Assembly: GCA_025210485.1 (NCBI GenBank)
Contig: JAOARN010000096.1
Location: 1-63,747 of the forward strand
Reading direction: 5' to 3'
DNA: 63,747 nucleotides
Source of the DNA: Marinifilaceae bacterium
GTDB lineage: Bacteria > Bacteroidota > Bacteroidia > Bacteroidales > Marinifilaceae
The notes under the pieces were generated by a model that saw only the letters and a list, made by a program, of their open reading frames with translations, made no database searches and was not told the DNA's origin. Shown piece after piece: positions 17,083 to 26,741 of this stretch. The translations under genes and the position numbers were made by a program. The stretch's first letter is position 1. Each line of letters begins with the position of its first letter.

Positions 17083-18438
17083 TTAATTCTCGAACAATCT
17101 ATAAACAAACCATGAGGCAGCTAATAAATCTGCTGCTCCACCAGGGGATATATTTTTTTCCTCGCAATAAGAAATCATATTATTATAATTCAAAAGAAAT
17201 TCTGATTTGGAATCAAATTCTCTAGTCAGCTTCGCTTTTTGCCTAAACTCCAAATACACTTCATATCCTGCCCTATGGATTATATTGGTATCTTCACTTC
17301 TGGATATGATATCGACCAGACATCTTTTCAAAGCATAACTTATAGTCTCGTAATTATCAGAGACTATAAACTTTCTCAAAATCTCAATTTGATTTTCAAA
17401 TATAATAGGCAAACCATCTTCCATTTCGCCTCTAATACCCTTTATCCCATATTTATTGTAACAACAAACGCCATTTGACTTAAAACTAGTATTGACTAAT
17501 TCTCTAGATACCAATCCTGCAAACATAGCCTTCAATTTAGCATGTATATTCGGAATACTCAAAGAATTATGATAATATAAATAAGAACAAACATAGATTA
17601 GATTTGCCATAATATAAATTCCTCCTTTATGAGTATTTACACCATTAGTTTGTTCATACATGGATTTCTCCATATTCATTCCAATTTGTCTCAAGACTGG
17701 AAGTGCATCAACCGAATCAACATAATCATCATCTATTGCAAGATTCACAATATCAGAAAAATACTGTGATATAACACAAGTCGATTTAACGAAGCTGTAA
17801 TAATCCATATCAGTATGACTACCACTACTAGAATGATCAACCAGCCCAGGTTTGGGAGTTAAACTGATTTCCATCCAAAGAGATTCAGTAGCAAGTGCAG
17901 AAATTTTATTCTTGAAATCATTTAGTTTTTCCTGCTTATTAAATATATTAACATAAGAAAGAATCTGATTTTGCATATATTCATAATCATGCCTTCTATT
18001 TCTCATACAATCAATGGCTGGATATTCTCCACAAAAAAAACATGTCTTCACCTTATTGGAGCTAATAGGATGCCCACAACTATTTGTAATATCAACATCA
18101 ATAAGACGCCCATATTTTTGCTCAAAGTCTTCTGTATAACTTTTTACAATATGGATTTTTTCATCATCAACATTCAAAGCAGAGATAAAAAAATCTCCTG
18201 CCTCATCTATTTTATGATATGTAAAATCGGGATTTAAGAATATTCTATTTGACAATAAAAAATCCTTCAAATTTGATAATATATTATTGAAATATTCAGA
18301 TATTTCAGATGTAGATTTTGGATAACCTGGGATATTTAAACTCAAACTTAAACTAGCCAAAGACTTCGAACTAATATCCTTTCGTAATTTGCTTCTATCA
18401 TCTTTAGCCAATAATATTCCCTCTAAAATTTTATTCAT
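17083..18438 (-). CDS. citXG: fused CitX-CitG, citrate lyase prosthetic group synthesis and attachment
   Basis: This 451-aa fusion makes the citrate lyase cofactor 2'-(5''-triphosphoribosyl)-3'-dephospho-CoA from ATP and dephospho-CoA (CitG part) and attaches it to the acyl carrier protein CitD (CitX part). Residues 1 to about 170 are CitX-like (LSLSLNIPGYPKS near the start, GRLIDVDI around 110, then CFFCGEYPAIDCMR). Residues about 175-451 are CitG-like, with LTPKPGLVDHSSSGSHTDMD (around 193-212), GVNTHKGGIY (around 265) and the GGAADLLAASWF C-terminus. Such fusions are known from Haemophilus and Leuconostoc. No citrate lyase subunit genes (citDEF) or ligase (citC) are in the window, so its partners must lie elsewhere. 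Confidence 0.85.
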   Translation of the reverse strand: MNKILEGILLAKDDRSKLRKDISSKSLASLSLSLNIPGYPKSTSEISEYFNNILSNLKDFLLSNRIFLNPDFTYHKIDEAGDFFISALNVDDEKIHIVKSYTEDFEQKYGRLIDVDITNSCGHPISSNKVKTCFFCGEYPAIDCMRNRRHDYEYMQNQILSYVNIFNKQEKLNDFKNKISALATESLWMEISLTPKPGLVDHSSSGSHTDMDYYSFVKSTCVISQYFSDIVNLAIDDDYVDSVDALPVLRQIGMNMEKSMYEQTNGVNTHKGGIYIMANLIYVCSYLYYHNSLSIPNIHAKLKAMFAGLVSRELVNTSFKSNGVCCYNKYGIKGIRGEMEDGLPIIFENQIEILRKFIVSDNYETISYALKRCLVDIISRSEDTNIIHRAGYEVYLEFRQKAKLTREFDSKSEFLLNYNNMISYCEEKNISPGGAADLLAASWFVYRLFEN

Positions 18439-18952
18439 TTCTTATTAAGTAAAACAGCCTAATTAAGCTTATTTTCATGTAGCTATCAACTAAAAAAGTT
18501 TCTCATCAATTTAAGTTATGGCTTAAAACAACTTAAATTAAAACCAAGAAAACAAGCAATATTAACAACTCACAATTATGGACAAAGTTTAAAATTATAT
18601 CTCAGAATAAAATAAGTGCTTATATTTTACACAACATAAAAGCAGCAGAAAAAAACAGATTTACTATTTTCGTACATAATATAATAACAATACAATCTTT
18701 AGCTACTCGTATTTAAGTTCTTTTATTTTAACAATTGAAAATATTGCTAAAAAAAATGTTTTAATGAACAAACCAATAATAAAACTAATACAAAGTATTT
18801 AATAACCGAATAAAATCCCCCTCTAAAACCACAACATATTACTAACATAATTACTATTTTTAACAATAATTACTATATTGCATTCTTAACAATTTATAAA
18901 TTAAATCAACGACTCAAAATATTTTTGTAAACATCCAAAAACAGAAAAACAA
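18439..18952. other. intergenic region
   Basis: AT-rich divergent gap between citXG and the membrane protein gene. I see no ORF, RNA gene or repeat in it. Confidence 0.4.
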
Positions 18953-19957
18953 ATGCAACAGACAAATACAAATAAGACATCAGCTAAAAGTAAAAGCATA
19001 ATTAATTTTACAATAAGTGATATTGAAGCTAAAGAATACGCATTGAAATGGCTCTGTGCTGGAGAATATACCGCTGGAGATATTCTGTTCTCAGAAGATA
19101 TTGATAAAATTACAGCTTTATATATACCATGTTTTCTATATGAAGGGGAATATACTTGCAATCTATACAGCAAAAGCAATAAAAGTAGATTAGTAGAGTC
19201 TATTTCCTGTTCTTTTTGCTTTCCTTATTATGCTGGTGAAAAATCAGAGATAGATACTGCAGCTAAAAAATTTATTGCCTCTAGAAATATCAGACCTAAT
19301 GAGATTAAAGAATTTAATGGTGATTACAACAAGAACACAAAAACATTAGTGCTTTTTGAGAATAAAAAAGAAGTGTGGATAAATGAAGCCCGTAAAGAAT
19401 TAAGCGAATTAGTTAAAAAAAACATAACAAAACAATTTTCTTATAATATAAATCCGATCTATGAGATGGAAATTGATTTCAAAATTTCAACAATTTCAGA
19501 AATATATTTACCTTATTGGAAGATAGACTATTTCTACAACACCAATGCTTATTCTGTTATCATAGACGGAACTAATAAAACATCAGTAGGAGGAACTAAA
19601 CCTGAAGATGAAGCATCTAAATCAAAAATCGTGAAAAACAAGAGAATTAGAAAATTTGCTTTATATGCTATTTTGACTTGGTTAATATGGGGGATAATTT
19701 CATTATGTATAACAAAATTAGCTGATTATTCTATAGCCTTTGACAATTTATTTATTAGTCCCAGAGGAGGCTTCAATTTTACTATTAGAAATTTACTAGT
19801 ATTTAGTGCTTTTGCCATAACTATGGGGATTACAAGTAGGAAAATAAACAAAACGACAGATAGATTAGCAGCAAAAAGATTTCGCAATCTGCAAACAAGA
19901 TTAGACATAATAAAAACAGAACATATGTACCAGTCAGAATCAAATAGGAATGTATAG
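18953..19957 (+). CDS. membrane protein of unknown function
   Basis: A 334-aa protein with a soluble N-terminal part of about 225 residues and two predicted membrane helices near the C-terminus (about 235-258, ALYAILTWLIWGIISLCIT; and about 277-298, LLVFSAFAITMGITS). It ends in a basic, helical tail. The ALYIPCFLYEGEYTCNLYS (around 55-75) and EIYLPYWKIDYFYN (around 183-196) segments resemble paired beta modules in bacterial membrane proteins that often carry a zinc ribbon; no zinc-ribbon Cys set is present here. No signal peptide, so the N-terminal part faces the cytoplasm. Function unknown; single-gene unit with a terminator. Confidence 0.6.
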   Translation: MQQTNTNKTSAKSKSIINFTISDIEAKEYALKWLCAGEYTAGDILFSEDIDKITALYIPCFLYEGEYTCNLYSKSNKSRLVESISCSFCFPYYAGEKSEIDTAAKKFIASRNIRPNEIKEFNGDYNKNTKTLVLFENKKEVWINEARKELSELVKKNITKQFSYNINPIYEMEIDFKISTISEIYLPYWKIDYFYNTNAYSVIIDGTNKTSVGGTKPEDEASKSKIVKNKRIRKFALYAILTWLIWGIISLCITKLADYSIAFDNLFISPRGGFNFTIRNLLVFSAFAITMGITSRKINKTTDRLAAKRFRNLQTRLDIIKTEHMYQSESNRNV

Positions 19958-19984
19958 TATCATAAAATTTAACATACTTTCAAC

Positions 19985-20019
19985 AAAGGAGAGAAAAGCC
20001 ATTAGCATCTCTCCTTTTC
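19985..20019 (+). terminator. terminator of the membrane protein gene
   Basis: A 9-bp stem (19985-19993 with 20009-20017) followed by T residues. Confidence 0.65.
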
Positions 20020-20186
20020 TAAACAACCTACCTTTACACAATAAAACACAACTAGAACTCTTACTGCGGTATACAGGGATATAAGTGTTCATAAGCAAAA
20101 GAATCTTTCAGGGGTTTCAGATGTGCCCTCAGCTATTGTTTTTTATTTGTTAAATAATACATACATAATTTATTCTTAATAATGTA

Positions 20187-20194
20187 TTTTTGCA
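20187..20194 (+). promoter_or_regulatory. -7 promoter box of the nuclease gene
   Basis: TATTTTTG, 24 nt before the ATG at 20218, gives a short leader. The -33 element is not clear. Confidence 0.5.
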
Positions 20195-20217
20195 GCCAAT
20201 TCAAAACATAAAAAATT

Positions 20218-21093
20218 ATGGAAAAGACAAAGATCTGGAAGGTTCAAAATGACAAATTAATAGAACTCAAATCAGAGAATCTAGATTACGAAGAAAGAAT
20301 ACACAGATGGATAGAAGAAGATATCTCAATAATATTGCCCAATACAATTCTAATAGGCTCAAAAGTCAAAACAGATCATGGCAAAGAGGTTGACCTAATG
20401 GCAATAGACGAAAATGGAGATTTAATAATAATCGAGCTCAAACGAGGCTTAACATCACGAGAAGTTACAGCCCAGGCTCTCGATTACGCTTCATGGGCTG
20501 ATGGACTAAACGAAGAAGACATAGACTTAATATTAAAAAAGAATGGTAAAGATAAAAGCATTGCAGAATTACTTTCTGAAAAATTTGAAAATGCTGAAAA
20601 TATAGATATTAACGAAAATCAAAAAATATTCATCGTTGCCTCATCAGTAGATTCAATAACCGAACGTATTTGCAAATATCTTGCAAACAATGGACTTCAA
20701 ATTAACGTACTCACTTTTAATTATTACCGAGACGGAGACAAAGAATTCATATCGAGAAATTTCTTAGTAAACGAGAAATACAAAACAAAAAAGAGTTTAA
20801 AGAAGAAAAATGGAAGATATGTTACAAGTCTATTTAATGAAGGAAAATTGAGAATTGGTCAAAAATTAAAATATCTCCCACTCGAAAATTTAGGAATTCA
20901 CAAAACCGCAACCATATTTAGAGAAGGAAGTAAATGTATTAAACTCGATGAAACTCACGAAGAATTTTCATTTAGTGGTCTTCGAAAAAAACTTATTCTT
21001 GAAAACAATATTGACCTTAACCCACATTTTCCATATATGCAATGGGTAGAATGGGAATTAATCGACGAAGGTATCAAACTATCTGATTTATAA
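20218..21093 (+). CDS. PD-(D/E)XK nuclease, NucS/DUF91-like, with RAMA-like C-terminal domain
   Basis: A 291-aa DNA-acting protein. The nuclease core has the D-x(n)-E-x-K signature in VDLMAIDENGDLIIIELKRG (Asp59, Glu73, Lys75), preceded by the helix that carries LDYEERIHRWIEEDISIILP, as in endonuclease NucS/DUF91 proteins. The following QALDYASWADGL is also typical of this group. The last 85 residues (FNEGKLRIGQKLKYLP...TATIFREGSKCIKLDETHEEFSFSGLRKKL...MQWVEWEL) match the outline of a RAMA domain, found with restriction enzymes and methylases. It stands alone with its own promoter and terminator. A restriction-like or DNA-repair role is inference. Confidence 0.75.
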   Translation: MEKTKIWKVQNDKLIELKSENLDYEERIHRWIEEDISIILPNTILIGSKVKTDHGKEVDLMAIDENGDLIIIELKRGLTSREVTAQALDYASWADGLNEEDIDLILKKNGKDKSIAELLSEKFENAENIDINENQKIFIVASSVDSITERICKYLANNGLQINVLTFNYYRDGDKEFISRNFLVNEKYKTKKSLKKKNGRYVTSLFNEGKLRIGQKLKYLPLENLGIHKTATIFREGSKCIKLDETHEEFSFSGLRKKLILENNIDLNPHFPYMQWVEWELIDEGIKLSDL

Positions 21094-21106
21094 GTCTGCG
21101 AAATAC

Positions 21107-21147
21107 TTTGCTAGAAATTAGCTTTGCCAAAATTAATTTCTAGCAAA
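21107..21147 (+). terminator. terminator of the nuclease gene
   Basis: A perfect 14-bp stem (21107-21120 with 21134-21147) starts 13 bp after the stop codon. The remaining 650 bp up to 21804 are AT-rich with no gene that I can support. Confidence 0.7.
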
Positions 21148-21804
21148 ATACTAATAATTTTATATACATAAAGTTTTTAAACTAAAATAAAACAAAAGTC
21201 TGTATTCGTAAAACTAAAAAGCAAATCTTTTCAATTATAATTTATTGTTCTATAAATTCAGATTAAGATCTAACAAAAAACTCAAAACCCTCATTTTCGG
21301 TAGATTAGGTTAAAGATAAAGACTAAAATACACATCTATGCATCTAGATGTTTTATTATTATATATATTGTAAAATAAACCAAATCTACTATTATTTCAA
21401 TATTTTGATTAACAATACTTAAACACCGCCAGACTTACAGTAAACAATATCTTTTTTATCTATTCCTGTGTTTTTTAATCTTATAGCTATTGTCTATATG
21501 CTCATAAATAACCATCTTTGCCCGCCGTTAAATAATTCACAATTCAATTATTAAATTATATTACAAGTAGATACAAAAAAATTTATAATCATAAAAACCA
21601 AAAGAGATAAACAATTTTTATTTAGTTAATATTTATTATATATAGATACACTTCCCGGCTTATTCTTATCTAAATATAATATTCAGACAATGAAGCATAG
21701 CGCCTCCAAATTAACATATAATTATAAAAATAAACTTTGTCAGTCTCCCAATCCATTCATAAATTAAACAATCAACTAAATAACAAAACAGAAACACAAT
21801 TTCT

Positions 21805-22725
21805 ATGAATTCTAACAAATCGATCGCAATCTCATTAGGTGTATTTTCTGCCTTATTTTTTGCAGTTACTTTTGTATTTAATAGACTTATGTCGGTAAAT
21901 GGAGGGCACTGGACTTGGAATGCCTCATTACGATTTTTCTGGATGTTGCCTATCCTTCTTGTCATTGTATTATTGAGAAAAAAGTTGGGCATTCTATTTC
22001 AAGAAATCAAACAAAATCTTTGGAAGTGGATTTTATGGAGCACTGTGGGCTTTGGATTATTCTATGCTCCTCTAACTTATGCTACTGTTCATGGAGCTTC
22101 CTGGTTGGTCGCTAGCACCTGGCAAGTTACAATTATAGCAGGAATGTTATTAGCTCCTATTATTAATAATACCAGTTTCAAATCTTGCATTTCTGCCAAA
22201 ACATTAATCTTTTCCTTGATAATTTTACTAGGTATTGGAATTATGCAATTTAGCCAAGCAGAATCAATGGAGATTGGTAAGATAATTATTGGAACCATCC
22301 CTGTGTTAATTTCGGCAATTGCTTATCCTTTGGGCAATAGAAAGATGATGAAAATAACTAATGGTAGATTAGGTGCTATTGAAAGGACACTAGGTATGAC
22401 TATATGCAGTATACCATTCTGGATACTTATCTCATGTTGGGGGATATCTGAAAATGCAATTCCGCATACCGATCAAATATTTGACACTTTAATCGTTGCA
22501 ATATGTTCTGGAGTAATTGCAACAGTTCTGTTCTTTATGGCTACAGATAGAGTTAGGCATAATCAATCTTCTTTGGCTTCAGTAGAAGCTAGTTTATCAA
22601 CAGAGGTGGTTTTTACGCTTATTGGAGAGATTTTGATATTAAAAATCCATGTACCAAATATTTATTCTTTATTAGGAATAGGCTTAGTAATATTGGGAAT
22701 GACCTTACACAGCTTAAAAAAATAA
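21805..22725 (+). CDS. multidrug resistance efflux transporter family (DMT superfamily)
   Basis: A 306-aa inner membrane protein with about ten hydrophobic helices, of the EmrE-like drug/metabolite transporter type (the family annotated 'multidrug resistance efflux transporter'). The two-fold repeat of the DMT fold is visible: FAVTFVFNRLMSVNGGHWTWNASLRFFWMLP in the first half, and AIAYPLGNRKMM...GAIERTLGMTIC and ATDRVRHNQSSLASVEASLSTEVVFTLIGEILIL in the second. The substrate cannot be told from the sequence. The start at 21805 leaves a typical short cytoplasmic end before the first helix. Monocistronic, convergent with korB. Confidence 0.8.
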   Translation: MNSNKSIAISLGVFSALFFAVTFVFNRLMSVNGGHWTWNASLRFFWMLPILLVIVLLRKKLGILFQEIKQNLWKWILWSTVGFGLFYAPLTYATVHGASWLVASTWQVTIIAGMLLAPIINNTSFKSCISAKTLIFSLIILLGIGIMQFSQAESMEIGKIIIGTIPVLISAIAYPLGNRKMMKITNGRLGAIERTLGMTICSIPFWILISCWGISENAIPHTDQIFDTLIVAICSGVIATVLFFMATDRVRHNQSSLASVEASLSTEVVFTLIGEILILKIHVPNIYSLLGIGLVILGMTLHSLKK

Positions 22726-22740
22726 ATAGTGCGAACATAA

Positions 22741-22777
22741 AAAAAGGCTGAAAAATTAGATTTTCAGCCTTTTTTTA
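22741..22777. terminator. bidirectional terminator between the exporter gene and korB
   Basis: A perfect 14-bp stem with A-tract and T-tract on either side, placed between convergent stop codons. Confidence 0.85.
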
Positions 22778-22795
22778 TATTAATATATTTCAGAA

Positions 22796-23833
22796 TTAAT
22801 CTACCACCCAAGTGTCTCCACTATTCAATAGATCATCCATACATTTGATATCAGAAATTTCCTTGATAGCCTCAATTTGTTTCTCCATTTTTTCGTCATA
22901 TGACGATGAAGAAACATCTCTAATAACGCCTAAAGCAACAGGATATTCAGGAGCACTCATATTAGAAAGCAACCAGTGCATATGCGGATCTGGCGATTGA
23001 GCATCATGAACCAAGATATCATCTTCTGTAATACCATTTTGTCCAATAGTAACAACAATCAACTTACCATTACCCCCCATTATTAATCCTTTATCCTTAT
23101 TCTTACCAAAAATCATTGGTTTGCCATGCTCAAGAATCAATTGATAATCATCCTTAGTTTCTTTATTGGTAATCATTTCGTGAGCTCCATCATTGTAGAT
23201 AACACAATTCTGAAGAACTTCAACAATAGAAGTACCTTTATGTTCAGCAGCTTTAACCATAATATCAGCAGTCAAAGCAATGCTAGTATCAATACTTCTG
23301 GCATAAAACTTACCTTGAGCACCAATAGCAAGCTCTCCTGGATGGAAAGGCTGTTCGATAGTACCAAAAGGAGAAGTTTTAGTTTTCATTCCCAGTTTAG
23401 AAGTTGGAGAATACTGACCTTTAGTAAGCCCATAAATTTCATTATTAAACAAAAGAATGGTCATATCAATATTACGGCGCACGGCATGTATAAAGTGGTT
23501 ACCACCAATAGCAAGCGCATCACCATCACCCGAAACCTGAATGATTTGCAATTCAGGACTTGCAGCTTTTGCACCAGAGGCAATAGCAGCAGCACGACCG
23601 TGAATAGAGTGAAATCCGTATGTTTCCATATAATATGGAAAACGAGAAGAACAACCAATACCTGAAATGATTGCAAAATTCTCACGAGGGACACCCATTT
23701 GAGCCATTGCTTTTTGAACAGATACCAATACACCATGGTCGCCACATCCAGGACACCATCTTACTTCCTGATCACTTTTAAAATCTTTGGGAGTAAGTTT
23801 CGTAGCTAATTTTACATTTTTTAAATCTGCCAT
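22796..23833 (-). CDS. korB: 2-oxoglutarate:ferredoxin oxidoreductase, beta subunit
   Basis: A 345-aa thiamine-pyrophosphate-binding subunit. With KorA it converts 2-oxoglutarate and CoA to succinyl-CoA and CO2 using ferredoxin (or the reverse). Visible signatures: WCPGCGDHG (Cys27 and Cys30, iron-sulfur ligands), GIGCSSRFPYYMETYGFHSIHGRA (around 58-81), and the TPP/Mg motif GDGDALAIGGNH...NNEIYGLTKGQ (around 100-140). It starts 2 nt after korA ends, so the two are translationally coupled. The final residues are of normal length. A long open frame on the opposite strand here is only a shadow. Confidence 0.9.
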   Translation of the reverse strand: MADLKNVKLATKLTPKDFKSDQEVRWCPGCGDHGVLVSVQKAMAQMGVPRENFAIISGIGCSSRFPYYMETYGFHSIHGRAAAIASGAKAASPELQIIQVSGDGDALAIGGNHFIHAVRRNIDMTILLFNNEIYGLTKGQYSPTSKLGMKTKTSPFGTIEQPFHPGELAIGAQGKFYARSIDTSIALTADIMVKAAEHKGTSIVEVLQNCVIYNDGAHEMITNKETKDDYQLILEHGKPMIFGKNKDKGLIMGGNGKLIVVTIGQNGITEDDILVHDAQSPDPHMHWLLSNMSAPEYPVALGVIRDVSSSSYDEKMEKQIEAIKEISDIKCMDDLLNSGDTWVVD

Positions 23834-23835
23834 AA

Positions 23836-25674
23836 CTATTTCTCCTCTATTAAATCGTTAAATCTTTTTTTCAATTCGATTACAGTAAATGGTAATCCTT
23901 GTAATTTATTAAACTGATGTAATTTTACATCTTGGAATCTAGAACTTAAGTATTCAGCAAACTGACCATCATTAAGTTCACAAATAATTACTTTCTTATA
24001 TTTTCGTAATACATCTCCAGTATTCTTTGGAAGAGGCATAATATAATTAAAGTGAGCTAAAGCAATATCTTTACCTTCTTTGATCAATTCTCGAACGGCA
24101 GTTAAAAGATGTCCGTATGTACCACCCCATCCAATAACTAAAGTATCAGCATCTTGATTTCCTTTAATTTCAAGATCAGGTACCTGAATTCGTTCAATTC
24201 TTTCCTTACGGATATCAGACATTACTTGGTGATTTTCTGGAACATATGATACAGTACCTGTAACATTCATTTTTTCCAAACCACCAATTCTATGTTCTAA
24301 TCCTTTGGTTCCTGGAACCGCCCATTTTCTAACAAGCTTTTCCTCATCTCTATCATATGGTAGATAATCGTCCCCCTCCTTAGCAAAAGGTGGTTCAATC
24401 GCAGGAAGATCAGACATACTTGGAACTTTCCATGGCTCAGCACCATTTGCCAAGAAACCATCAGTAAGTAAAATAACCGGAGTCATATGCTCAAGAGCTA
24501 TTTTACTAGCTTGGAATGCATAGTCGAAACAGTTTGAAGGAGTACTTGCCGCAATCACAGGCATAGGACATTCCCCACTTCTACCATGAATTGCCTGTAG
24601 TAAATCTGATTGCTCAGTTTTAGTTGGCAAACCAGTAGATGGACCACCCCTCTGTACATTAACAATAACAAGAGGTAACTCTGTCATAACAGCTAATCCG
24701 GCAGCCTCTGTTTTAAGAGCTAAACCAGGACCCGATGTAGTTGTTACAGCAAATTTTCCAGCAAAACTTGCACCAATAGCAGTACATATACCAGCAATCT
24801 CATCTTCAGCTTGAAATGACTTAACACCTAAATCTTTTCGAGCAGCAAGTTCTTGAAGAATTTCGGTAGCAGGGGTAATTGGGTAAGAACCGCAGAAAAG
24901 CTGAAGATTAGATTTCTCAGCTGCAGCCATAAGCCCCCATGCTGTTGCTTTATTACCAGTGATATTTCTGTACGTTCCTTTTTTGATACGAGCAGGAAGG
25001 ACATGATAGTTATAAGCTAGAGCTTCTATGGTTTTAGCAAAATTATAACCTGCTTTTAACACCTTGATATTGGCATCAACAACTGATGGTTTTTTTTGAA
25101 ATTTCTTTTCTATAAAACTTACAGAGTGTTCAAGTGGGCGATCAAACATCCAATATACCATACCTAAGGCAAACATATTCTTACATCGAAGAATACTTTT
25201 TTGATCTAGGCCTGAATCTTTAAGACATTCCTTAGTTAATGAAGTAACCTTAGCCTTAATAAGATTATAGTCTGCTAATTTACGATCCTGAAGAGGATCT
25301 TCTGTATAACCAGCTTTTTCAAGGTTTCTGTCAGTAAAGCTATCTTCGTTTACGATAATAGTTCCACTGGCTTTTACCCACTTAAGATTAGCTTTTAGAG
25401 CCGCTGGATTCATAGCAACTAAAACATCAGCATAATCACCTGGAGTGTTAACCTCTGTTGTTCCAAAATGTAACTGGAAACCTGATACACCGCCTACTGT
25501 CCCCTGAGGGGCTCTAATTTCTGCAGGATAATCAGGAAAGGTAGCTACATCATTCCCAAACAACGCTGAAGTATCTGAGAACTGTGTTCCCGTTAACTGC
25601 ATTCCATCTCCGGAATCGCCCGAAAATCGAATTACAACTTCTTCCTTTTCAATGACTTTTGTCTTTTGACTCAT
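23836..25674 (-). CDS. korA: 2-oxoglutarate:ferredoxin oxidoreductase, alpha subunit (gamma-alpha fusion)
   Basis: A 612-aa subunit in which the gamma domain (VIRFSGDSGDGMQLTGTQFS at about 10-30, then FPDYPAEIRAPQGTVGGVSGFQ) is fused to the alpha domain (LFCGSYPITPATEILQELA around 250-268, and TTTSGPGLALKTEAAGLAVMTELPLVIVNVQRGGPSTGLPTK around 305-345). The C-terminal part (IGWGGTYGHLL...) is the usual domain for CoA/protein contact. It is the first gene of the korAB operon. The enzyme works in the reductive or anaerobic TCA branch, which indicates an anaerobic or microaerobic life. Confidence 0.9.
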   Translation of the reverse strand: MSQKTKVIEKEEVVIRFSGDSGDGMQLTGTQFSDTSALFGNDVATFPDYPAEIRAPQGTVGGVSGFQLHFGTTEVNTPGDYADVLVAMNPAALKANLKWVKASGTIIVNEDSFTDRNLEKAGYTEDPLQDRKLADYNLIKAKVTSLTKECLKDSGLDQKSILRCKNMFALGMVYWMFDRPLEHSVSFIEKKFQKKPSVVDANIKVLKAGYNFAKTIEALAYNYHVLPARIKKGTYRNITGNKATAWGLMAAAEKSNLQLFCGSYPITPATEILQELAARKDLGVKSFQAEDEIAGICTAIGASFAGKFAVTTTSGPGLALKTEAAGLAVMTELPLVIVNVQRGGPSTGLPTKTEQSDLLQAIHGRSGECPMPVIAASTPSNCFDYAFQASKIALEHMTPVILLTDGFLANGAEPWKVPSMSDLPAIEPPFAKEGDDYLPYDRDEEKLVRKWAVPGTKGLEHRIGGLEKMNVTGTVSYVPENHQVMSDIRKERIERIQVPDLEIKGNQDADTLVIGWGGTYGHLLTAVRELIKEGKDIALAHFNYIMPLPKNTGDVLRKYKKVIICELNDGQFAEYLSSRFQDVKLHQFNKLQGLPFTVIELKKRFNDLIEEK

Positions 25675-26741
25675 GACTTCTTTAAATTAAGCCTTTATGC
25701 TTAATTCTTTTTTAAATTAGGTTTAATATTGTTTATTAATTCCTTAAGACCATATTTACAAGTAGTTTTTTAAAGCTCCTTTTTTTGCCATAAAACTTCA
25801 AGAAAGCTAATCATAAATATTAGACCTAAAGCGAATCACATCAATCAATATAATATATAAGAATACCTATAGATATACGAATTGACATAAAACAAGATAC
25901 ATAATAATTTATCTAATTTATTACTTTCTTTATACAATTCTAAAAAATAATGGTATAAAAAAAATGACATTGAATCAATGTCATTTATTATATCTTTTAT
26001 TAATTAATATATTTATACAAGAACTGTAATAATCTTGACAGATTATTATTTTAAGAAATTTTATTGTTTTGCAACATAAATTTCATGGGATAAAGGTAGT
26101 GTTTCCTTAATATTAAGCAAGAATTAATTAAAAAAATACAACTAGTGGTGTTCCTTTTGATAATCTGCTACTTAGACAAGCTACCCAGCATTGAATTGTG
26201 CTTACTCATAAAAAAAACTGTAGATTTTATCCACAAAAATGTCATTTTTACGCAATCGATAGCGTAAAAAGAAAAAAAACACAGTTTACTCTCTTGTCAA
26301 AATTTATCAGTTGTGAAATTTTAAAGAACAAAAGCATGACTATTTATAGATTTTAGTCTAATATTCTAATTATGTAGAAAAATAAATTTACAAGATTGGC
26401 AAACTAAAAAATCAATTTGTATCAATAATTATTTCTGAGTTCAGTAGCTATCATTTGGTAACAAAAACTAAAATTAATAAAAACCTCAGTCTTCTAAAGA
26501 AAAAACTACAAAAACAGGACAAGACAATCACTAAACATAAACTATTATACAGCAACACTTTAAACAAAAACCTTTATTGTGTATTTAGCAAATATTTATT
26601 CATTCAGGTTTTAAATCAAAATTTATGCTTAATTTGGTAGTCTAATTGTCAATCATACTAATACTTTTAAGAATAATACAAAAACCAAAAGATGAGTATT
26701 TTTGCATAATTACGATTACATAATACTTAGAATTATTCAAT
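25675..26741. other. 1.07-kb gene-free region
   Basis: No convincing gene. There is a 25-bp near-perfect palindrome (aaatgacattg...caatgtcattt, 25962-25986) that could be an operator or the remains of a terminator. The 61-aa open frame at 26455-26640 lacks an ATG start and has no coding signature, so I left it out. It must hold the korA promoter near its left end. Confidence 0.4.
26697..26704 (+). promoter_or_regulatory. -7 promoter box of the MlaD-family gene
   Basis: TATTTTTG followed by cat, 38 nt before the start at 26742; fits the Bacteroidota -7 consensus. Confidence 0.6.

Noticed and set aside
23126..23665. 179-aa open frame on the plus strand
   Set aside because: It is antisense to korB, which is unmistakable; a shadow frame.
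25962..25986. 25-bp palindrome as a terminator
   Set aside because: The loop is too tight and there is no gene ending nearby; kept only as a note in the region entry.
26455..26640. 61-aa open frame between korA and the MlaD-family gene
   Set aside because: Non-ATG start, Lys/Asn/Leu composition expected of random AT-rich DNA, no promoter or terminator that fits.
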